64,000 nt of DNA from Cohnella ginsengisoli (GCF_029525555.1 NZ_JAPDHZ010000004.1:930001-994000); one strand, 5' to 3'; numbered from the stretch's first letter, positions 1-10,120 are shown. Program-made: numbers and translations. The notes: generated by a model not told the origin, from the letters alone.

Positions 1-437
1 CGAAGCCAAGGTCAAGCTTGGATTCGCTCAGCAGCCGTTCCACGATCTTGCCGCCTTCCTCGACCAGCCGCAGCCGGATTCCGGGGTATTCGGACCGAAA
101 GCCTGCGATAATCCCCGCAAAAAAAGCTGGCGCCGATGACTGGCGGCAAGCCCAGCAACAATTCTCCGCGCTGAAGCTCTCTCCCCTCGTTCAGCGTTGA
201 CAGCAGATCCCGAGACATGGACAGCGCCGCCGCCGCGTGCCGCAGCACGATCTCGCCATCGTCGGTGAGCCGCAGATATCGGGTCGTACGATCGAACAGC
301 ACGACGCCAAGTTCGTCTTCCATACCCTTGATCGCTCTGCTCAGCGAAGGCTGGGAGATATGCAGCGTCTCCGCCGCTTTTGAGAAGCTTTGCAATCTGG
401 CCACCTCGGCGAAATAACGCAGCTGTATATACTCCAA
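1..437 (-). CDS. LysR-family transcriptional regulator, N-terminal part (frameshifted, cut by window edge)
   Basis: The gene starts at a TTG (437-435) preceded by GGGAGGAA. Residues 1-60 form the LysR winged helix-turn-helix (SFSKAAETLHISQPSLSRAI), followed by the linker helix and the start of the ligand-binding domain. The frame breaks at a seven-A run (119-125). Removing one base continues as FFAGIIAGFRSEYPGIRLRL, a normal effector-domain start that runs off the left edge. The gene is divergent from the thiolase/CoA-transferase operon, so by the usual LysR arrangement it probably controls that operon in response to a pathway intermediate such as acetoacetate or 3-hydroxybutyrate. The effector is inference. 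The C-terminal half is not visible. Confidence 0.88.
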
Positions 438-452
438 CCGAATTCCTCCCGA

Positions 453-475
453 ATTTATTCTATTAATGAATAAAT
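453..475. promoter_or_regulatory. Palindromic LysR-type operator candidate
   Basis: A perfect inverted repeat with arms ATTTATTC and GAATAAAT separated by seven bases (TATTAAT). It contains the T-N11-A pattern typical of LysR binding sites and lies 16 bp upstream of the lysR start, in the divergent intergenic region. It would be suited to autoregulation and control of the thiolase operon. Confidence 0.6.
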
Positions 476-493
476 CATATCCGTAATCTATAT

Positions 494-522
494 TTTACAC
501 ATAAATAAGAGCGGCCTACAAT
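494..522 (+). promoter_or_regulatory. Sigma-A type promoter of the thiolase operon
   Basis: TTTACA (494-499), a 17-bp spacer, then TACAAT (517-522). This sits about 50 bp upstream of the thiolase ATG and about 20 bp downstream of the palindrome, the geometry expected for a LysR-activated promoter. Confidence 0.55.
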
Positions 523-569
523 AATGGATAAGAAGCTCAAACTAAACGGGATAAAGGAGTCGACCTCGC

Positions 570-1760
570 ATGAGCGACCATGACGTTGTCATTGTAAGCG
601 CTGTCCGAACGCCGATCGGGCGATTGAACGGCATGTTCAAGGATTTGCCTGCCGTAAGTCTGGGCGCTGCCGCGATTCGATCGGCCATCGACCGGGCGGG
701 GATCCCCGCATCGATCATCGAAGAAGTGTATATGGGCAACGTGCTTCAAGCCGGTCTCGGGCAAAATCCCGCCAGGCAAGCGGCGCTGGAGGCAGGCGTT
801 CCTGTGGAAGCGCCGGCGACGACCGTCAATCAGGTGTGCGGGTCCGGCTTGATGTCCGTCTACTTGGCGAGCAGAGCCATACAGGCGGGCGATTGCGATG
901 CCGCGGTCGCAGGCGGAATGGAAAGCATGAGCCAGGCGCCATATTTGCTTCAGGGCGCGCGCACCGGCTATGCCATGGGCGATCGAACGCTGACCGACAG
1001 CATGATCAAGGACGGACTTTGGTGCGCGGCCAACGATTATCACATGGGCATCACCGCGGAAAATTTATGCGCGAAATTCGCGCTTACGCGCGATCAGCTG
1101 GACGAGATCGCGTTCGCCAGCCAGCGAAAAGCCGCGGCGGCCGCCGATCAAGGCGTCTTTGCCGATGAGCTCGTCGGCGTCTCGTTGCCCGGCAAAAAGC
1201 AGCCGTTCCCGATCGCGGAACAAGACGAACATCCCCGTCCGGATACGACGCCGGATACGCTCGCCAAGCTGCGGCCAGCGTTCAAGCCGGACGGCATCGT
1301 TACGGCCGGCAACGCCTCCGGCATCAATGACGGCGCAGCCGCCTTGGTCCTCATGAGCGGGAAGACCGCTTCGGAAAAAGGCCTCCGGCCGCTCGGCGTC
1401 ATTCGTTCCTTTGCGGTCGCGGGCGTGGATCCGGCGTATATGGGCATGGGTCCGATTCCGGCCGTCGAGAAGGCGCTTCGGAAGGCGCAACTGCCTATAT
1501 CCGACATCGACCTGATCGAAGTGAACGAAGCCTTCGCCGCGCAGGTCATTCCGTTCATCCGGCACTTCGGATTGGACGAAGGGAAAGTCAACGTCAACGG
1601 AGGCGCGATCGCGCTCGGCCACCCGATCGGGGCGAGCGGGGCGAGAGTGCTGGTCACCTTGCTGCACGAGATGAATCGCAGACGATCCCGCTTCGGCTTG
1701 GCCGCGCTCTGCATCGGCGGCGGGCAAGGAATTGCGGCGATCGTGGAACGCTGCGGCTAG
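570..1760 (+). CDS. Acetyl-CoA C-acetyltransferase (thiolase)
   Basis: A full-length 396-residue type II thiolase that interconverts two acetyl-CoA and acetoacetyl-CoA. The nucleophilic cysteine is in VNQVCGSGL (C90). The C-terminal catalytic pair is H351 in GGAIALGHPIGASG and C381 in ALCIGGGQG, with the NEAFA motif before them. ATG at 570 has GGATAAAGGAG upstream. It is the first gene of an operon with CoA-transferase A and B and a 3-hydroxybutyrate dehydrogenase, so the likely role is cleaving acetoacetyl-CoA during ketone-body or polyhydroxybutyrate-derived 3-hydroxybutyrate use. Biosynthetic operation cannot be excluded from sequence. Confidence 0.95.
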   Translation: MSDHDVVIVSAVRTPIGRLNGMFKDLPAVSLGAAAIRSAIDRAGIPASIIEEVYMGNVLQAGLGQNPARQAALEAGVPVEAPATTVNQVCGSGLMSVYLASRAIQAGDCDAAVAGGMESMSQAPYLLQGARTGYAMGDRTLTDSMIKDGLWCAANDYHMGITAENLCAKFALTRDQLDEIAFASQRKAAAAADQGVFADELVGVSLPGKKQPFPIAEQDEHPRPDTTPDTLAKLRPAFKPDGIVTAGNASGINDGAAALVLMSGKTASEKGLRPLGVIRSFAVAGVDPAYMGMGPIPAVEKALRKAQLPISDIDLIEVNEAFAAQVIPFIRHFGLDEGKVNVNGGAIALGHPIGASGARVLVTLLHEMNRRRSRFGLAALCIGGGQGIAAIVERCG

Positions 1761-1784
1761 ATCGGACAGAGGAGGCGAGTTGCA

Positions 1785-2502
1785 TTGAAAATCATTCATT
1801 CATCGTTCGCTGAAGCGGTTGCGAGCATTCAAGACGGCGCTTCAATCATGGTCGGCGGCTTCGGGCTCGTGGGCATTCCGGAAAACCTGATCGTCGCGCT
1901 GTCCAAGACCTGCGTAAAGGATCTGACGGTCATCTCCAACAACTGCGGCGTCGACGACTGGGGACTCGGACTGCTGCTTCGCAACAAACAGATCAAAAAA
2001 GATCGTCGCTTCCTATGTAGGCGAAAACAAGGAATTCGAACGTCAGGCGCTGTCCGGCGAGATTGAAGTCGAACTGCTGCCGCAAGGCACGCTGGCGGAG
2101 AAAATCAGGGCAGGCGGCGCCGGCATCCCCGCCTTTTATACGCCGGCCGGCGTAGGAACGCCGTTAGAGGAAGGGAAGGAGTCCCGCGCGTTCGGCGGCA
2201 AAACGTATGTGCTCGAAACTTCGCTGACGGCGGACTTCGCGCTGATACGCGCTTGCGAAGCGGACGTCTACGGGAATCTCGTCTATAACAAAACAGCCAG
2301 AAACTTTAATCCGATCATGGCGACCGCGGGAAGTATCACGATCGCGGAGACCGAAAGGCTGGTCGAGGCCGGCAGGATCGATGCGGATCGGATCCATACG
2401 CCTGGTATTTTCGTTCATTCGCTGGTTGTCGGCGAGCAGCAAAAACGCATCGAGAAACTGACGGTCGCGAGTCCAGCCGAAATCGGAGGTGCGATACGAT
2501 GA
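1785..2502 (+). CDS. scoA: 3-oxoacid CoA-transferase subunit A (frameshifted)
   Basis: The alpha subunit of a succinyl-CoA:acetoacetate CoA-transferase, which moves CoA onto acetoacetate. The N-terminal glycine-rich loop IMVGGFGLVGIPENLI and the later VYGNLVYNKTARNFNP and GIFVHSLV stretches are typical. An extra base in the six-A run at 1995-2000 breaks the frame after NKQIKK. Deleting it gives KIVASYVGENKEFERQALSG and a continuous protein of 238 residues, the normal subunit length. The stop overlaps the scoB start in an ATGA arrangement, so the two subunits are translationally coupled. Confidence 0.9.
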
Positions 2503-3161
2503 CAGCAGCGACAGCGCGCGAGAGAATCGCCTTGAGAGCCGAGAAAGAGATCGCGGACGGCTATTATGTCAATTTGGGCATCGGCATGCCGACGTTGGTG
2601 GCCAATTATATTCCGCAAGATAAGCGGGTATGGCTGCAATCCGAAAACGGTTTGCTCGGCATCGGCCCTTATCCCGCCTCTTCGCAAGTCGATCCCGACT
2701 TGATCAACGCAGGCAAAGAAACCGTTACGGCCGTGACAGGCGCCGCTTATTTCGACAGCGCCGCTTCCTTCGCGATGATCCGCGGCGGCCATATCGACCT
2801 GGCCATTCTTGGGGGCATGGAGGTATCTGCTTTGGGCGACTTGGCCAACTGGACGATACCGGGCAAGATGATCAAAGGCATGGGCGGCGCGATGGACCTG
2901 GTCCACGGCGCCAAGCGGATCGTGGTCGTTATGGAGCACGTGAGCAAGGACGGCAATCCGAAAATCGTCGAGAAATGCTCGCTGCCGCTGACGGGCAAAT
3001 CGGTCGTCCACCGAATCATCACCGACCGGGCCGTCATCGACGTCACACCCGAAGGACTATTGCTGGCAGAGACAGCGAACGGCTTCTCGCCCGAAGAGAT
3101 CGCGGCATCGACCGGGGCTCGGCTTCGCATATCGGAGCGATTGCTTATCCATACGTATTAA
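2499..3161 (+). CDS. scoB: 3-oxoacid CoA-transferase subunit B
   Basis: An intact 220-residue beta subunit. The catalytic glutamate that forms the CoA thioester intermediate is E49 in LQSENGLLGIGP. The conserved GIGMPTLVANYI segment precedes it and the KRIVVVMEH segment is also present. It overlaps scoA by 4 bp and is followed 15 bp later by the dehydrogenase, whose GAGG ribosome binding site is in the gap. With scoA it forms the heterotetrameric enzyme that activates acetoacetate for thiolysis. Confidence 0.94.
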   Translation: MTAATARERIALRAEKEIADGYYVNLGIGMPTLVANYIPQDKRVWLQSENGLLGIGPYPASSQVDPDLINAGKETVTAVTGAAYFDSAASFAMIRGGHIDLAILGGMEVSALGDLANWTIPGKMIKGMGGAMDLVHGAKRIVVVMEHVSKDGNPKIVEKCSLPLTGKSVVHRIITDRAVIDVTPEGLLLAETANGFSPEEIAASTGARLRISERLLIHTY

Positions 3162-3176
3162 GAGGAGGAAAGCGCG

Positions 3177-3953
3177 ATGGCCAATAACCGAGTGGTATTC
3201 ATTACGGGCGCGGCGCAGGGCATCGGCTTCGAGATCGGACGGCGATTCGCGGTAGCCGGCGCGACCGTCTTGCTGACGGACGTGAACGAGGCGTCCGCGA
3301 TTCGGTCCGCAGAGGAGCTAAGGCAGTCGGGGCTCGACGTTCACGGCACACGTTTGGACGTCACCAGCGAGGACGAGATCGCGGGAGCGGTGCGAATCGC
3401 CGAAGACCGGTGGGGAGGCATCGACGTGCTGATCAACAATGCGGGCATGCAGTTCGTCTCCCCGGTCGAGTCCTTCCCGACGGAGACGTTCGAACGGATG
3501 ATCCGAATCATGCTTACCGCGCCTTTTATGCTCATCAAACATGTCGTCCCCGGCATGCGGGCAAGAAGCTTCGGCAGAATCGTCAATATCGCTTCGATTA
3601 ACGGCGTTGTCGGATTTGCCGGCAAATCCGCCTATAATAGCGCCAAGCACGGCGTCATCGGCTTGACCAAAGCGGTGGCGCTCGAGACGGCGACGGACGG
3701 CATCACCGTCAACGCGCTGTGCCCGGGATACGTGGACACGGCGCTGGTTCGCAATCAGCTCGCGGACCTCGCCGCGCTGCACGGCGTCACGGACGAGGAA
3801 GCGTTGGAGAAGGTGATTCTGCCGCTGGTTCCGCAGCGGAGGCTGATCGACGTGAACGAGATTGCGGAGCTCGCGCTGTATCTGACGGGCGAAGCCGCGA
3901 GAGGCATTACGGGGCAAGCGCTGCTGATCGACGGGGGATATACGGCGCAATAA
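3177..3953 (+). CDS. 3-hydroxybutyrate dehydrogenase (short-chain dehydrogenase)
   Basis: A 258-residue classical SDR. NAD-binding motif TGAAQGIG is at 10-17, NNAG at 87-90, and the catalytic S140, Y153 and K157 in SAYNSAK. The C-terminal block containing ALCPGYVDTALVRNQ and the ending ITGQALLIDGGYTAQ resembles D-3-hydroxybutyrate dehydrogenases of bacilli. As the last gene of the thiolase/CoA-transferase operon it supplies the step 3-hydroxybutyrate to acetoacetate. Substrate assignment rests on this context plus overall resemblance. I see no convincing terminator in the 119 bp before the next gene. Confidence 0.85.
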   Translation: MANNRVVFITGAAQGIGFEIGRRFAVAGATVLLTDVNEASAIRSAEELRQSGLDVHGTRLDVTSEDEIAGAVRIAEDRWGGIDVLINNAGMQFVSPVESFPTETFERMIRIMLTAPFMLIKHVVPGMRARSFGRIVNIASINGVVGFAGKSAYNSAKHGVIGLTKAVALETATDGITVNALCPGYVDTALVRNQLADLAALHGVTDEEALEKVILPLVPQRRLIDVNEIAELALYLTGEAARGITGQALLIDGGYTAQ

Positions 3954-4072
3954 TCTTACCTCGACGAGCGATATTCCGTGGCGGAGCCCCATTTCTAAAT
4001 TTTTTTCGACCTCCCGAACAATTCGGTTCGACATAAAGTCCTTTGAGATATCCAACCGAAAGGGGCTTTATC

Positions 4073-7000
4073 ATGAACCGAATCCTCCAAACCGCCATGC
4101 AAAGGTCGGTCATCATCCTCGTTATCGTCGTACTGATCATCGCTTGGGGAGGCGTGGCCGCGTTCCATATGCAGCGGGACTATATGCCGGGCATCAACAA
4201 TACGACGTTGATGGTCTCCTTGCGGGCCTCTTCCTACCAAGCGAATCAAATTCAGTCCGATATGACCTCCAAGATCGACGATGCGTTAAAGGGCGTCGAC
4301 GGTTTATCGAATATCGAGACGACGTCCTACGACGGCGGCTTGCTGATGAACTTGTATTTTCCGATGGACTACAATATGAAGAAAGCCGAGACGGACACCA
4401 AACAGGCGCTGTCCTCGGCGGTATTGCCGGACGGCGTCAAAGCGCCGACGGTATCCCGATTGACGACGAGCACGTTCCCGATCCTGAGCTACAGCCTGAC
4501 GGCAGCAAGCGGCAAGATCGACGACAACGCGCTGCGTTCAAGCGTTCAGTCCGACATCGTCAATTCTTTAAAATCCGTGCCTGGCGTAGCGGCCGTGAAT
4601 ACGACCGGCGCCGCGAACGAGGGTTATGTCATCTACGTCCGCATGAAGGACCTCGCCAAAAACGGGCTGACGATCGACGACTTCAACGATTCGGTATCGA
4701 AGGGACTGCCGAATTGGTCGGAAGGCAATATCGCCAACGTTCGGGCTGCGATCCCGGTCAGGATCGAAAGCTGGGACCTGAGCGATCAAGCGTTCGCGAG
4801 CCTCCGCATTCACAATAAGAACGGGGTTTCCGTTCCGCTATCCGCTGTCGCGGATATTTCCCATTCGCTCACCGACGTGAAGACCGTCTCCCGGACGAAC
4901 GGTCAAGCAAGCGTGCTGATCGACGTTATCAAGACGCCGTCCTCCAACATCATCGACGTAGCCAAGCAGGTGAAGGCACGCGTTGTCAGCCTGCCGGTCC
5001 TGAAGAGCGGCGACGCTTCGCTCGAATTGACGCTGGACCGCGCCCATGACTTGAACGATTCGCTGAAGGGCCTGCTGCGGGGAAGGACTGCTAGGCTGCT
5101 TGTTTTCGATGCTGTGCGTGCTCTTCTTTTTCCGCAACGTCCGTTCGACGCTCGTCATCGCGGTTTCCTTGCCGATCTCGTTGCTCGCGACGACGGCGAT
5201 CCTGAGGTCGATGGGCATCACGCTCAACATTTTGACCGTCTCCGGCCTTATCGTGGCCATGGGACGCATCGTAGACGACGCCATCGTTATTTTGGACAAC
5301 ATGTACCGTAAAACGCAGGAGCACAAAGGAAGGCCGGCGCTTCAATCGCTCGCTTCCGCTGTCGTCGAGATGCTGCCCGCCATCTTTGCTTCAACGGCTA
5401 CGACGGTCGCGGTTTATATCCCGATCGCGTTCGTCGGCGGCATCGTGGGCGCCTCGTATTCGGGCTTCGCCTGGTCGGTCGTCATTGCGATCGCGGTCTC
5501 CTTCTTCGTCGCGATGCTTGTCCTTCCCGCGCTGGCCTTCATGGGCGGGAAAGGCATCGAAGCGAAGTCCGTCTCGCTAGAGCCCTTGATGAAGCCCGTC
5601 ATTTTGGGTGCCATGAAACGCAAAAAGACGGTGGTAGGCATCACGCTGGCGCTGCTGGTCCTCGCAGCCGCTGGTGGATCGCAGCTTCCGTTCAGCCTGC
5701 TGCCGAGCGCGACGACCGGGCAGGTCGCCGTGAAGGTGGAATTGCCGAAGGGCAGCACCTTGCCGCAAGTCGACGCGGAGGTACAAAAGGTGGAGTCCGT
5801 CCTGAGCCAAGATTCGAATGTCGCTTCCTACGCCGCCAAATTGGGGTCCACGGGCACGCCGGAAGCGGACGACGTCTTCGACCAAGGCGGCGGCTTCATT
5901 CAGCAGCCGAACGTCGCCAATCTATCGCTTGCGCTGCATGACAAACGCCATCTGAACGCCTATATCCAATCGCTTCAACATACGCTCGATCCGGTCGCCG
6001 GCAGCGCGGTCATCACCGTTTCGAACCAAAACATCGCAGGCGACGACGCGCAAATGAAAATTACGTTAACCGGCGGCGATCAGCGGACGCTCGATCAGGC
6101 CGCGCAGACGATTCGGGAAAAGCTCGCCGCCATCGACGGCCTGAGCGTAGACGGCAAGGCCGATCTGTCCAATGGCGCCGTCAAGTACGCGATCGCCTTG
6201 AACGCTGCTCAAATCGAGAAATACGGCGTGAACGCAGACGACATCAATCAGGTCGTGGGGCGCTATAGGAGCAAAGGCAAGGACTTTACCGTTCCCTCGT
6301 CCAAAGGCGCCATCCCGGTCGACGTCTATCTCGATCCGATCGCGACCGGCGCATCCAAAGGCTCCGAAAGCACGGCCGACGTGCTTAAAGCGCTCGCTGC
6401 GGAGACGTTCGCGGGCAAGGACGGGAATCCGGTACGGCTGGATCAGCTGGCCACGATCAAGACCGATACCGGGCCTTCCACGATTCAAGCGCTCGACGGC
6501 AAGCCCTTCGCGGTCGTCACGACCGAGATCGTAGGCAGTCCTATGAGCAAGATCGCGAAGGAAGTGAACAAGACGCTGGCGCATACCGATCTGCCGCAGG
6601 GGGTAATCTACTCTATGAATGGCATTTCTACGCAGGTCAACCAGATGATCGAAGAGATGATTATCGCCGTATCCGTATCGATCCTGCTTGTTCTCCTCAT
6701 CGTCAGCTTCGTATTCAAAGGCCTTAAAGCGCCGCTTGCCGTCCTCGTCAGCATCCCGCTCGCTCTTAGCGGCGTCGTACTGGCGCTGTATCTGATTCAC
6801 GGCGAATGGAATCTGCCCGCGCTCGTCGGCGTGCTCATGCTGACCGGCATCGTCGTGACCAACGGCATCGTGCTGATCGACAAGATCGAGCGCAACCGCA
6901 AAGAAGGCATGGCAGTTCGGGATGCGGTCTTGAATGGCAGCTTGTCGCGGATTCGTCCGATCTTGATGACGGCCGGCACGACCGTCCTGACCTTGATCCC

Positions 7001-7173
7001 GCTGGCGGTCACGCAGAGCGGAGACGCCGTCGTCTCCCAGACGCTCGGCATCGTCGTGATCGGGGGGGATGATCACCTCCACCTTGAACAGTCTTCTGGT
7101 CATTCCGATCTTGTACGAATGGATGCAGGGCAAAAAAAGCGAATACGCTTATTCAAGCGGAAGCGGCCACTGA
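4073..7173 (+). CDS. RND-family efflux transporter permease (two frameshifts)
   Basis: After correction this is about 1032 residues, the usual length for an AcrB/SwrC-type pump. It has an N-terminal membrane helix (SVIILVIVVLIIAWGG), a large extracytoplasmic porter domain, a helix block with the proton-relay motif RIVDDAIVILDN, a second porter domain and a second helix block. Frameshifts lie in the GGGG at 5079-5082 (corrected LLREGLLGCLFSMLCVLFFF) and in the seven-G run at 7062-7068 (corrected VIGGMITSTLNSLLVIPILY). I chose ATG 4073 over a TTG at 4043 because GAAAGGGG precedes it. No membrane-fusion protein is adjacent, as is common for Gram-positive SwrC-like pumps. The substrate is unknown. 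Confidence 0.9.
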
Positions 7174-7417
7174 TTAAGATCTAAAAAAAAACGATTCCCC
7201 CCTCTACGCATTCGGCGAGGCTGCGTCCACGCTCATAGAAAGGCAGGGACAGGCATGTTCGATATCGACTCCGACGGAACCGCATGCTTGCCCTTTCGAC
7301 AGTTCGTTGTATATGCTTGTACCGGGGGAGGATTTCCGGGATCGGCTTAGAAACCGCGTGAAATCCGCGATACCCCTGTTTGCGAGCGTATTCGAGTTCG
7401 GGAGGCGTTGATCTCGT
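7174..7417. other. Intergenic region before the sigma operon
   Basis: 244 bp with no convincing gene. It should hold the promoter of the sigma-factor operon, but I could not identify a clear ECF-type -35/-10 pair. GGGAGG at about 7400-7405 is the likely ribosome binding site. Confidence 0.4.
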
Positions 7418-7964
7418 GTGGATGAGGAACTTCACCGTCTGATTCGGGACGCCAAGCGAGGCGACCCGGACGTTTTCGCCGCGCTCGTGCGACGCTTCAA
7501 AAATCAAGTTTATCGCTATGCGTACGGTATGCTAGGGGATACAATGGAGGCAGAAGACGTTACGCAGGAAGCCTTTGTCAAATGCTACGCATCGCTATCC
7601 CGCTTAGAGAGCGAATTCGCCTTCGCGTCTTGGCTCAATCGGATCGTATTCAATCTGTGCGCGGATCGTCTTAAAAAAAAGGAACCGGGAAAAAACGTCC
7701 GCGGCGTCGGCTTCGGCGTTGGCAGGCATGGAGCAGAAGGAGGCTCGGGAGCAGTATCGGGCCCAACAGCTGAAATGGTCGATCGAAGAAGCGATGGCGC
7801 AATTGTCGCCCGATCATCGGCAGATCGTCTTGCTCCATGATGCGCAAGGTTACCGTTATGAAGAGATCGCGCAAATGCTGGATATCCCCATCGGGACCGT
7901 GAAGTCCCGTCTGAACGCAGCGAGACTCGCGCTCCGCCAAGTGATGAAAAGAGGTGAGCCCTGA
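7418..7964 (+). CDS. ECF-type RNA polymerase sigma factor (frameshifted)
   Basis: About 181 residues after correction. Region 2 (residues ~25-90) has VYRYAYGMLGDTMEAEDVTQ and FASWLNRIVFNLCADRLKKK. Region 4 (~125-175) has LSPDHRQIVLLHDAQGYRYE and IPIGTVKSRLNAARLALR. An extra A in the eight-A run 7673-7680 separates the two. Removing it joins them through KKKNREKTSAASASALAG. The start is a GTG with GGGAGG upstream. The stop overlaps the anti-sigma start by one base, the usual sigma/anti-sigma pairing. The stress signal is unknown, but the downstream envelope protein hints at cell-surface control. Confidence 0.92.
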
Positions 7965-8452
7965 TGAACGAGCATCCGACCGAGTCGTTGTCGGCTTATG
8001 TAGATCAAGAGCTGGAAGCGGAGGAGCGGCGTCGGATCGAAGCGCATTTGCTTCATTGCGCGTCTTGCGCAAGCCTGGTCGACGAACTCATTGATATGCG
8101 AAGCGAGATCGCAGGTTTTTATAGCCAGCTGACAGCTCCGCCTGATTTGGAGTTCAAGGTGCTGTCGGCTTTGGACGGCCGGCTAGCGAAGTCGGCCGGT
8201 ACGTCAACCGGATTGACCGCCGTATCGCTCGTCGCGCTGGCAGCTTTAATCGTGTTGATCGTCATGTATGGAGCTACTTTTTTCAAACTGTTCTCGATCG
8301 CCCTGCAATTTTCGTTGACGGCCGCTTATGTCTTATCCAACGTCGCTTCCTCGATACCGGCGGTATGGGGAGCCGTCCTGCCGCTGTGCGCAGCGATCTT
8401 CGTCTTGTCGGGCCTATCGCTGCGGCGCATTCTTCGAAGCACCGCGCCATGA
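7964..8452 (+). CDS. Anti-sigma factor with zinc-finger (ZAS) domain
   Basis: A 162-residue protein. The N-terminal ZAS motif H-x3-C-x2-C is present as H28, C32 and C35 in HLLHCASC, after the typical ESLSAYVDQELEAEERR. A hydrophobic segment around residues 80-105 (VSLVALAALIVLIVMYGATF) and a second one further on indicate membrane anchoring. It overlaps the sigma gene by one base and presumably sequesters that sigma factor at the membrane. Release of such factors in the family can be redox- or protease-triggered, and nothing here decides which. Confidence 0.9.
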   Translation: MNEHPTESLSAYVDQELEAEERRRIEAHLLHCASCASLVDELIDMRSEIAGFYSQLTAPPDLEFKVLSALDGRLAKSAGTSTGLTAVSLVALAALIVLIVMYGATFFKLFSIALQFSLTAAYVLSNVASSIPAVWGAVLPLCAAIFVLSGLSLRRILRSTAP

Positions 8453-8463
8453 AGGGGAGAACC

Positions 8464-9285
8464 ATGCTGAAGCTCATACGAACGCTTGCGATTCTCATGT
8501 TGCTGTGCTTCGCGTCGTTCCCCAAGGCGACGGAAGCGGCCAGCTTGTACGAGCATCAGAATACGACGGTCTCCGCCACGCAGACGGTGGAGGATGTCGT
8601 CGTCATCGGCGGAGACGCTTCCATCGCCGGCACCGTGACCAATACCGTCGTGATCGTGGGCGGCGACGTACGCGTACGCTCATCCGCCCATATCAAGGGT
8701 GCGGTCGTCATCATCGGCGGTGACTTGATCCTAGAGGACGGGGCGGATGTCACGAACGACGTGGTGAACGTCTCGTTCGACAGCGCGACGGTGAATAGCC
8801 TTGTCTTAGGCTCCGGGCTGATGATCGGGTACGGCGCGGTTAAACTTGCGGCGAGCCTGCTCATGCTTATCCTGCCAGTGCTGATCGTTCTGATCGGGAA
8901 ACGGAAAGCCGACGCTTTTCTCGACCGGTACCGCCATACGCCGCGGGGCAAATTGTTCGCCGCCGGTTTTTTCACGGGCCTCATGCTCGCTGCCGTCAGC
9001 GTCTTGCTGCTGCTGTCGATCGTCGGCATTCCCTTTATCCTGCTCGTCGTCCTGCTTGCCTTGGCGGCGTTATCGATCGGACTGACGATTGTCAGCCAAA
9101 CGCTCGGGGATCAGATACGCGGGACGGCAGACAAGCCGGAGTGGATGCGCGCGGGGGCCGGCGCGATTATGATCGTCTCCGCGATGAACGTTCCTTTCGT
9201 CGGCGGCTGCCTCTTCCTGGCGCTGCTGACGTACTCGCTAGGTATCGCGATGTCCTGGACGGTATCGAAGCTTCGCCGCCGCTAG
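8464..9285 (+). CDS. Bactofilin-like polymer-forming membrane protein
   Basis: A 273-residue protein with a signal or anchor segment (TLAILMLLCFASF) at the N terminus. A short right-handed beta-helix-like repeat follows, with about 17-residue units carrying V-V-I-x-G-G-D (VVVIGGDASIAG, VVIVGGDVRV, VVIIGGDLIL). Three to four hydrophobic helices make up the C-terminal half. ATG 8464 is preceded by AAGGGGAG. It is the third gene of the sigma/anti-sigma operon, so it is either a target of that sigma factor or part of the sensing complex. The repeat resembles bactofilin cores, but the membrane domain sets it apart from cytosolic bactofilins. Confidence 0.75.
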   Translation: MLKLIRTLAILMLLCFASFPKATEAASLYEHQNTTVSATQTVEDVVVIGGDASIAGTVTNTVVIVGGDVRVRSSAHIKGAVVIIGGDLILEDGADVTNDVVNVSFDSATVNSLVLGSGLMIGYGAVKLAASLLMLILPVLIVLIGKRKADAFLDRYRHTPRGKLFAAGFFTGLMLAAVSVLLLLSIVGIPFILLVVLLALAALSIGLTIVSQTLGDQIRGTADKPEWMRAGAGAIMIVSAMNVPFVGGCLFLALLTYSLGIAMSWTVSKLRRR

Positions 9286-9388
9286 GCGCCCGAAGATCCA
9301 CAGCTTACCGGTATATCAGGCCAACACGGCTAACCGGCAGCCGAATAGGATAGAGAGGACACCAGTTTAAACGGAGGGGATGCTAGCG

Positions 9389-10114
9389 ATGGTAAGACGC
9401 ATAACCAGCAAGTGGGCGAAAACGATGGCGCTGAGGCGCAATCCGAAAGTAGCGCGATTTTTGCCGGCCACCTCGAAAATGACGGCCGAAAGCTTGAAGC
9501 GGCTGCTTGATCGCTACGGGATGGTTTATGTGAAACCCGATCGCGGCTCCTTCGGCAATGGCGTAATGCGCGTTGAAAAGACCGGAGAAGGCTACCGCTA
9601 CCAATCAGGCCGCAAAATCGTCCAATATCGCCGGTATGAAGCCTTGTACGGAGCATTGCGCCGGTTAACGCGAGGAAAGACGTATCTGGTTCAAAGAGGG
9701 ATACATCTGCTACGATACCGGGGCAACCGCTTCGATCTGCGCGTCATGTCCCAGTATTCGCCGAGCAAGCGGTGGGAAACGACCGGGATCATCGGCAGGG
9801 CGGCCGCCAAGGGCAAAATCGTCACCAACTATCACAACGGCGGCACTATATATACAGCGGAAACGCTGCTGCGGCCGCACGTAGCGAATTTGAACGCCAA
9901 ACTGGGGGCGCTGGCTCGGCTTGGCGTTCAGACCGGTCGCTCGCTCAGAAAATCATTTCCCGGCATAGCGGAGATCGGGCTTGATATCGCGATGGACAAA
10001 ACGCTGAAGCCGTGGATCCTCGAGGTTAATACAAAGCCTGACCCTCATATTTTCCGTAAACATCCGGATCGGTCGATCTTCAAAAAGATTCGTCGGTATC
10101 AGTCGGCTTATTAA
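9389..10114 (+). CDS. YheC/YheD-type endospore coat-associated ATP-grasp protein
   Basis: A 241-residue ATP-grasp protein. VYVKPDRGSFGNGVMRVEK is the nucleotide-binding lysine/glycine loop, RFDLRVMSQ lies in the central sheet, and GLDIAMDKTLKPWILEVNTKPDP is the metal-binding D...E.N motif. I chose ATG 9389 over 9380 because GGAGGGG (9373-9379) abuts the earlier ATG but leaves about 9 bp to the later one. B. subtilis YheC and YheD are associated with the spore coat. This copy is shorter and is essentially the catalytic domain only. The ligated substrate is unknown. Confidence 0.82.
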   Translation: MVRRITSKWAKTMALRRNPKVARFLPATSKMTAESLKRLLDRYGMVYVKPDRGSFGNGVMRVEKTGEGYRYQSGRKIVQYRRYEALYGALRRLTRGKTYLVQRGIHLLRYRGNRFDLRVMSQYSPSKRWETTGIIGRAAAKGKIVTNYHNGGTIYTAETLLRPHVANLNAKLGALARLGVQTGRSLRKSFPGIAEIGLDIAMDKTLKPWILEVNTKPDPHIFRKHPDRSIFKKIRRYQSAY

Positions 10115-10120
10115 CGAACT

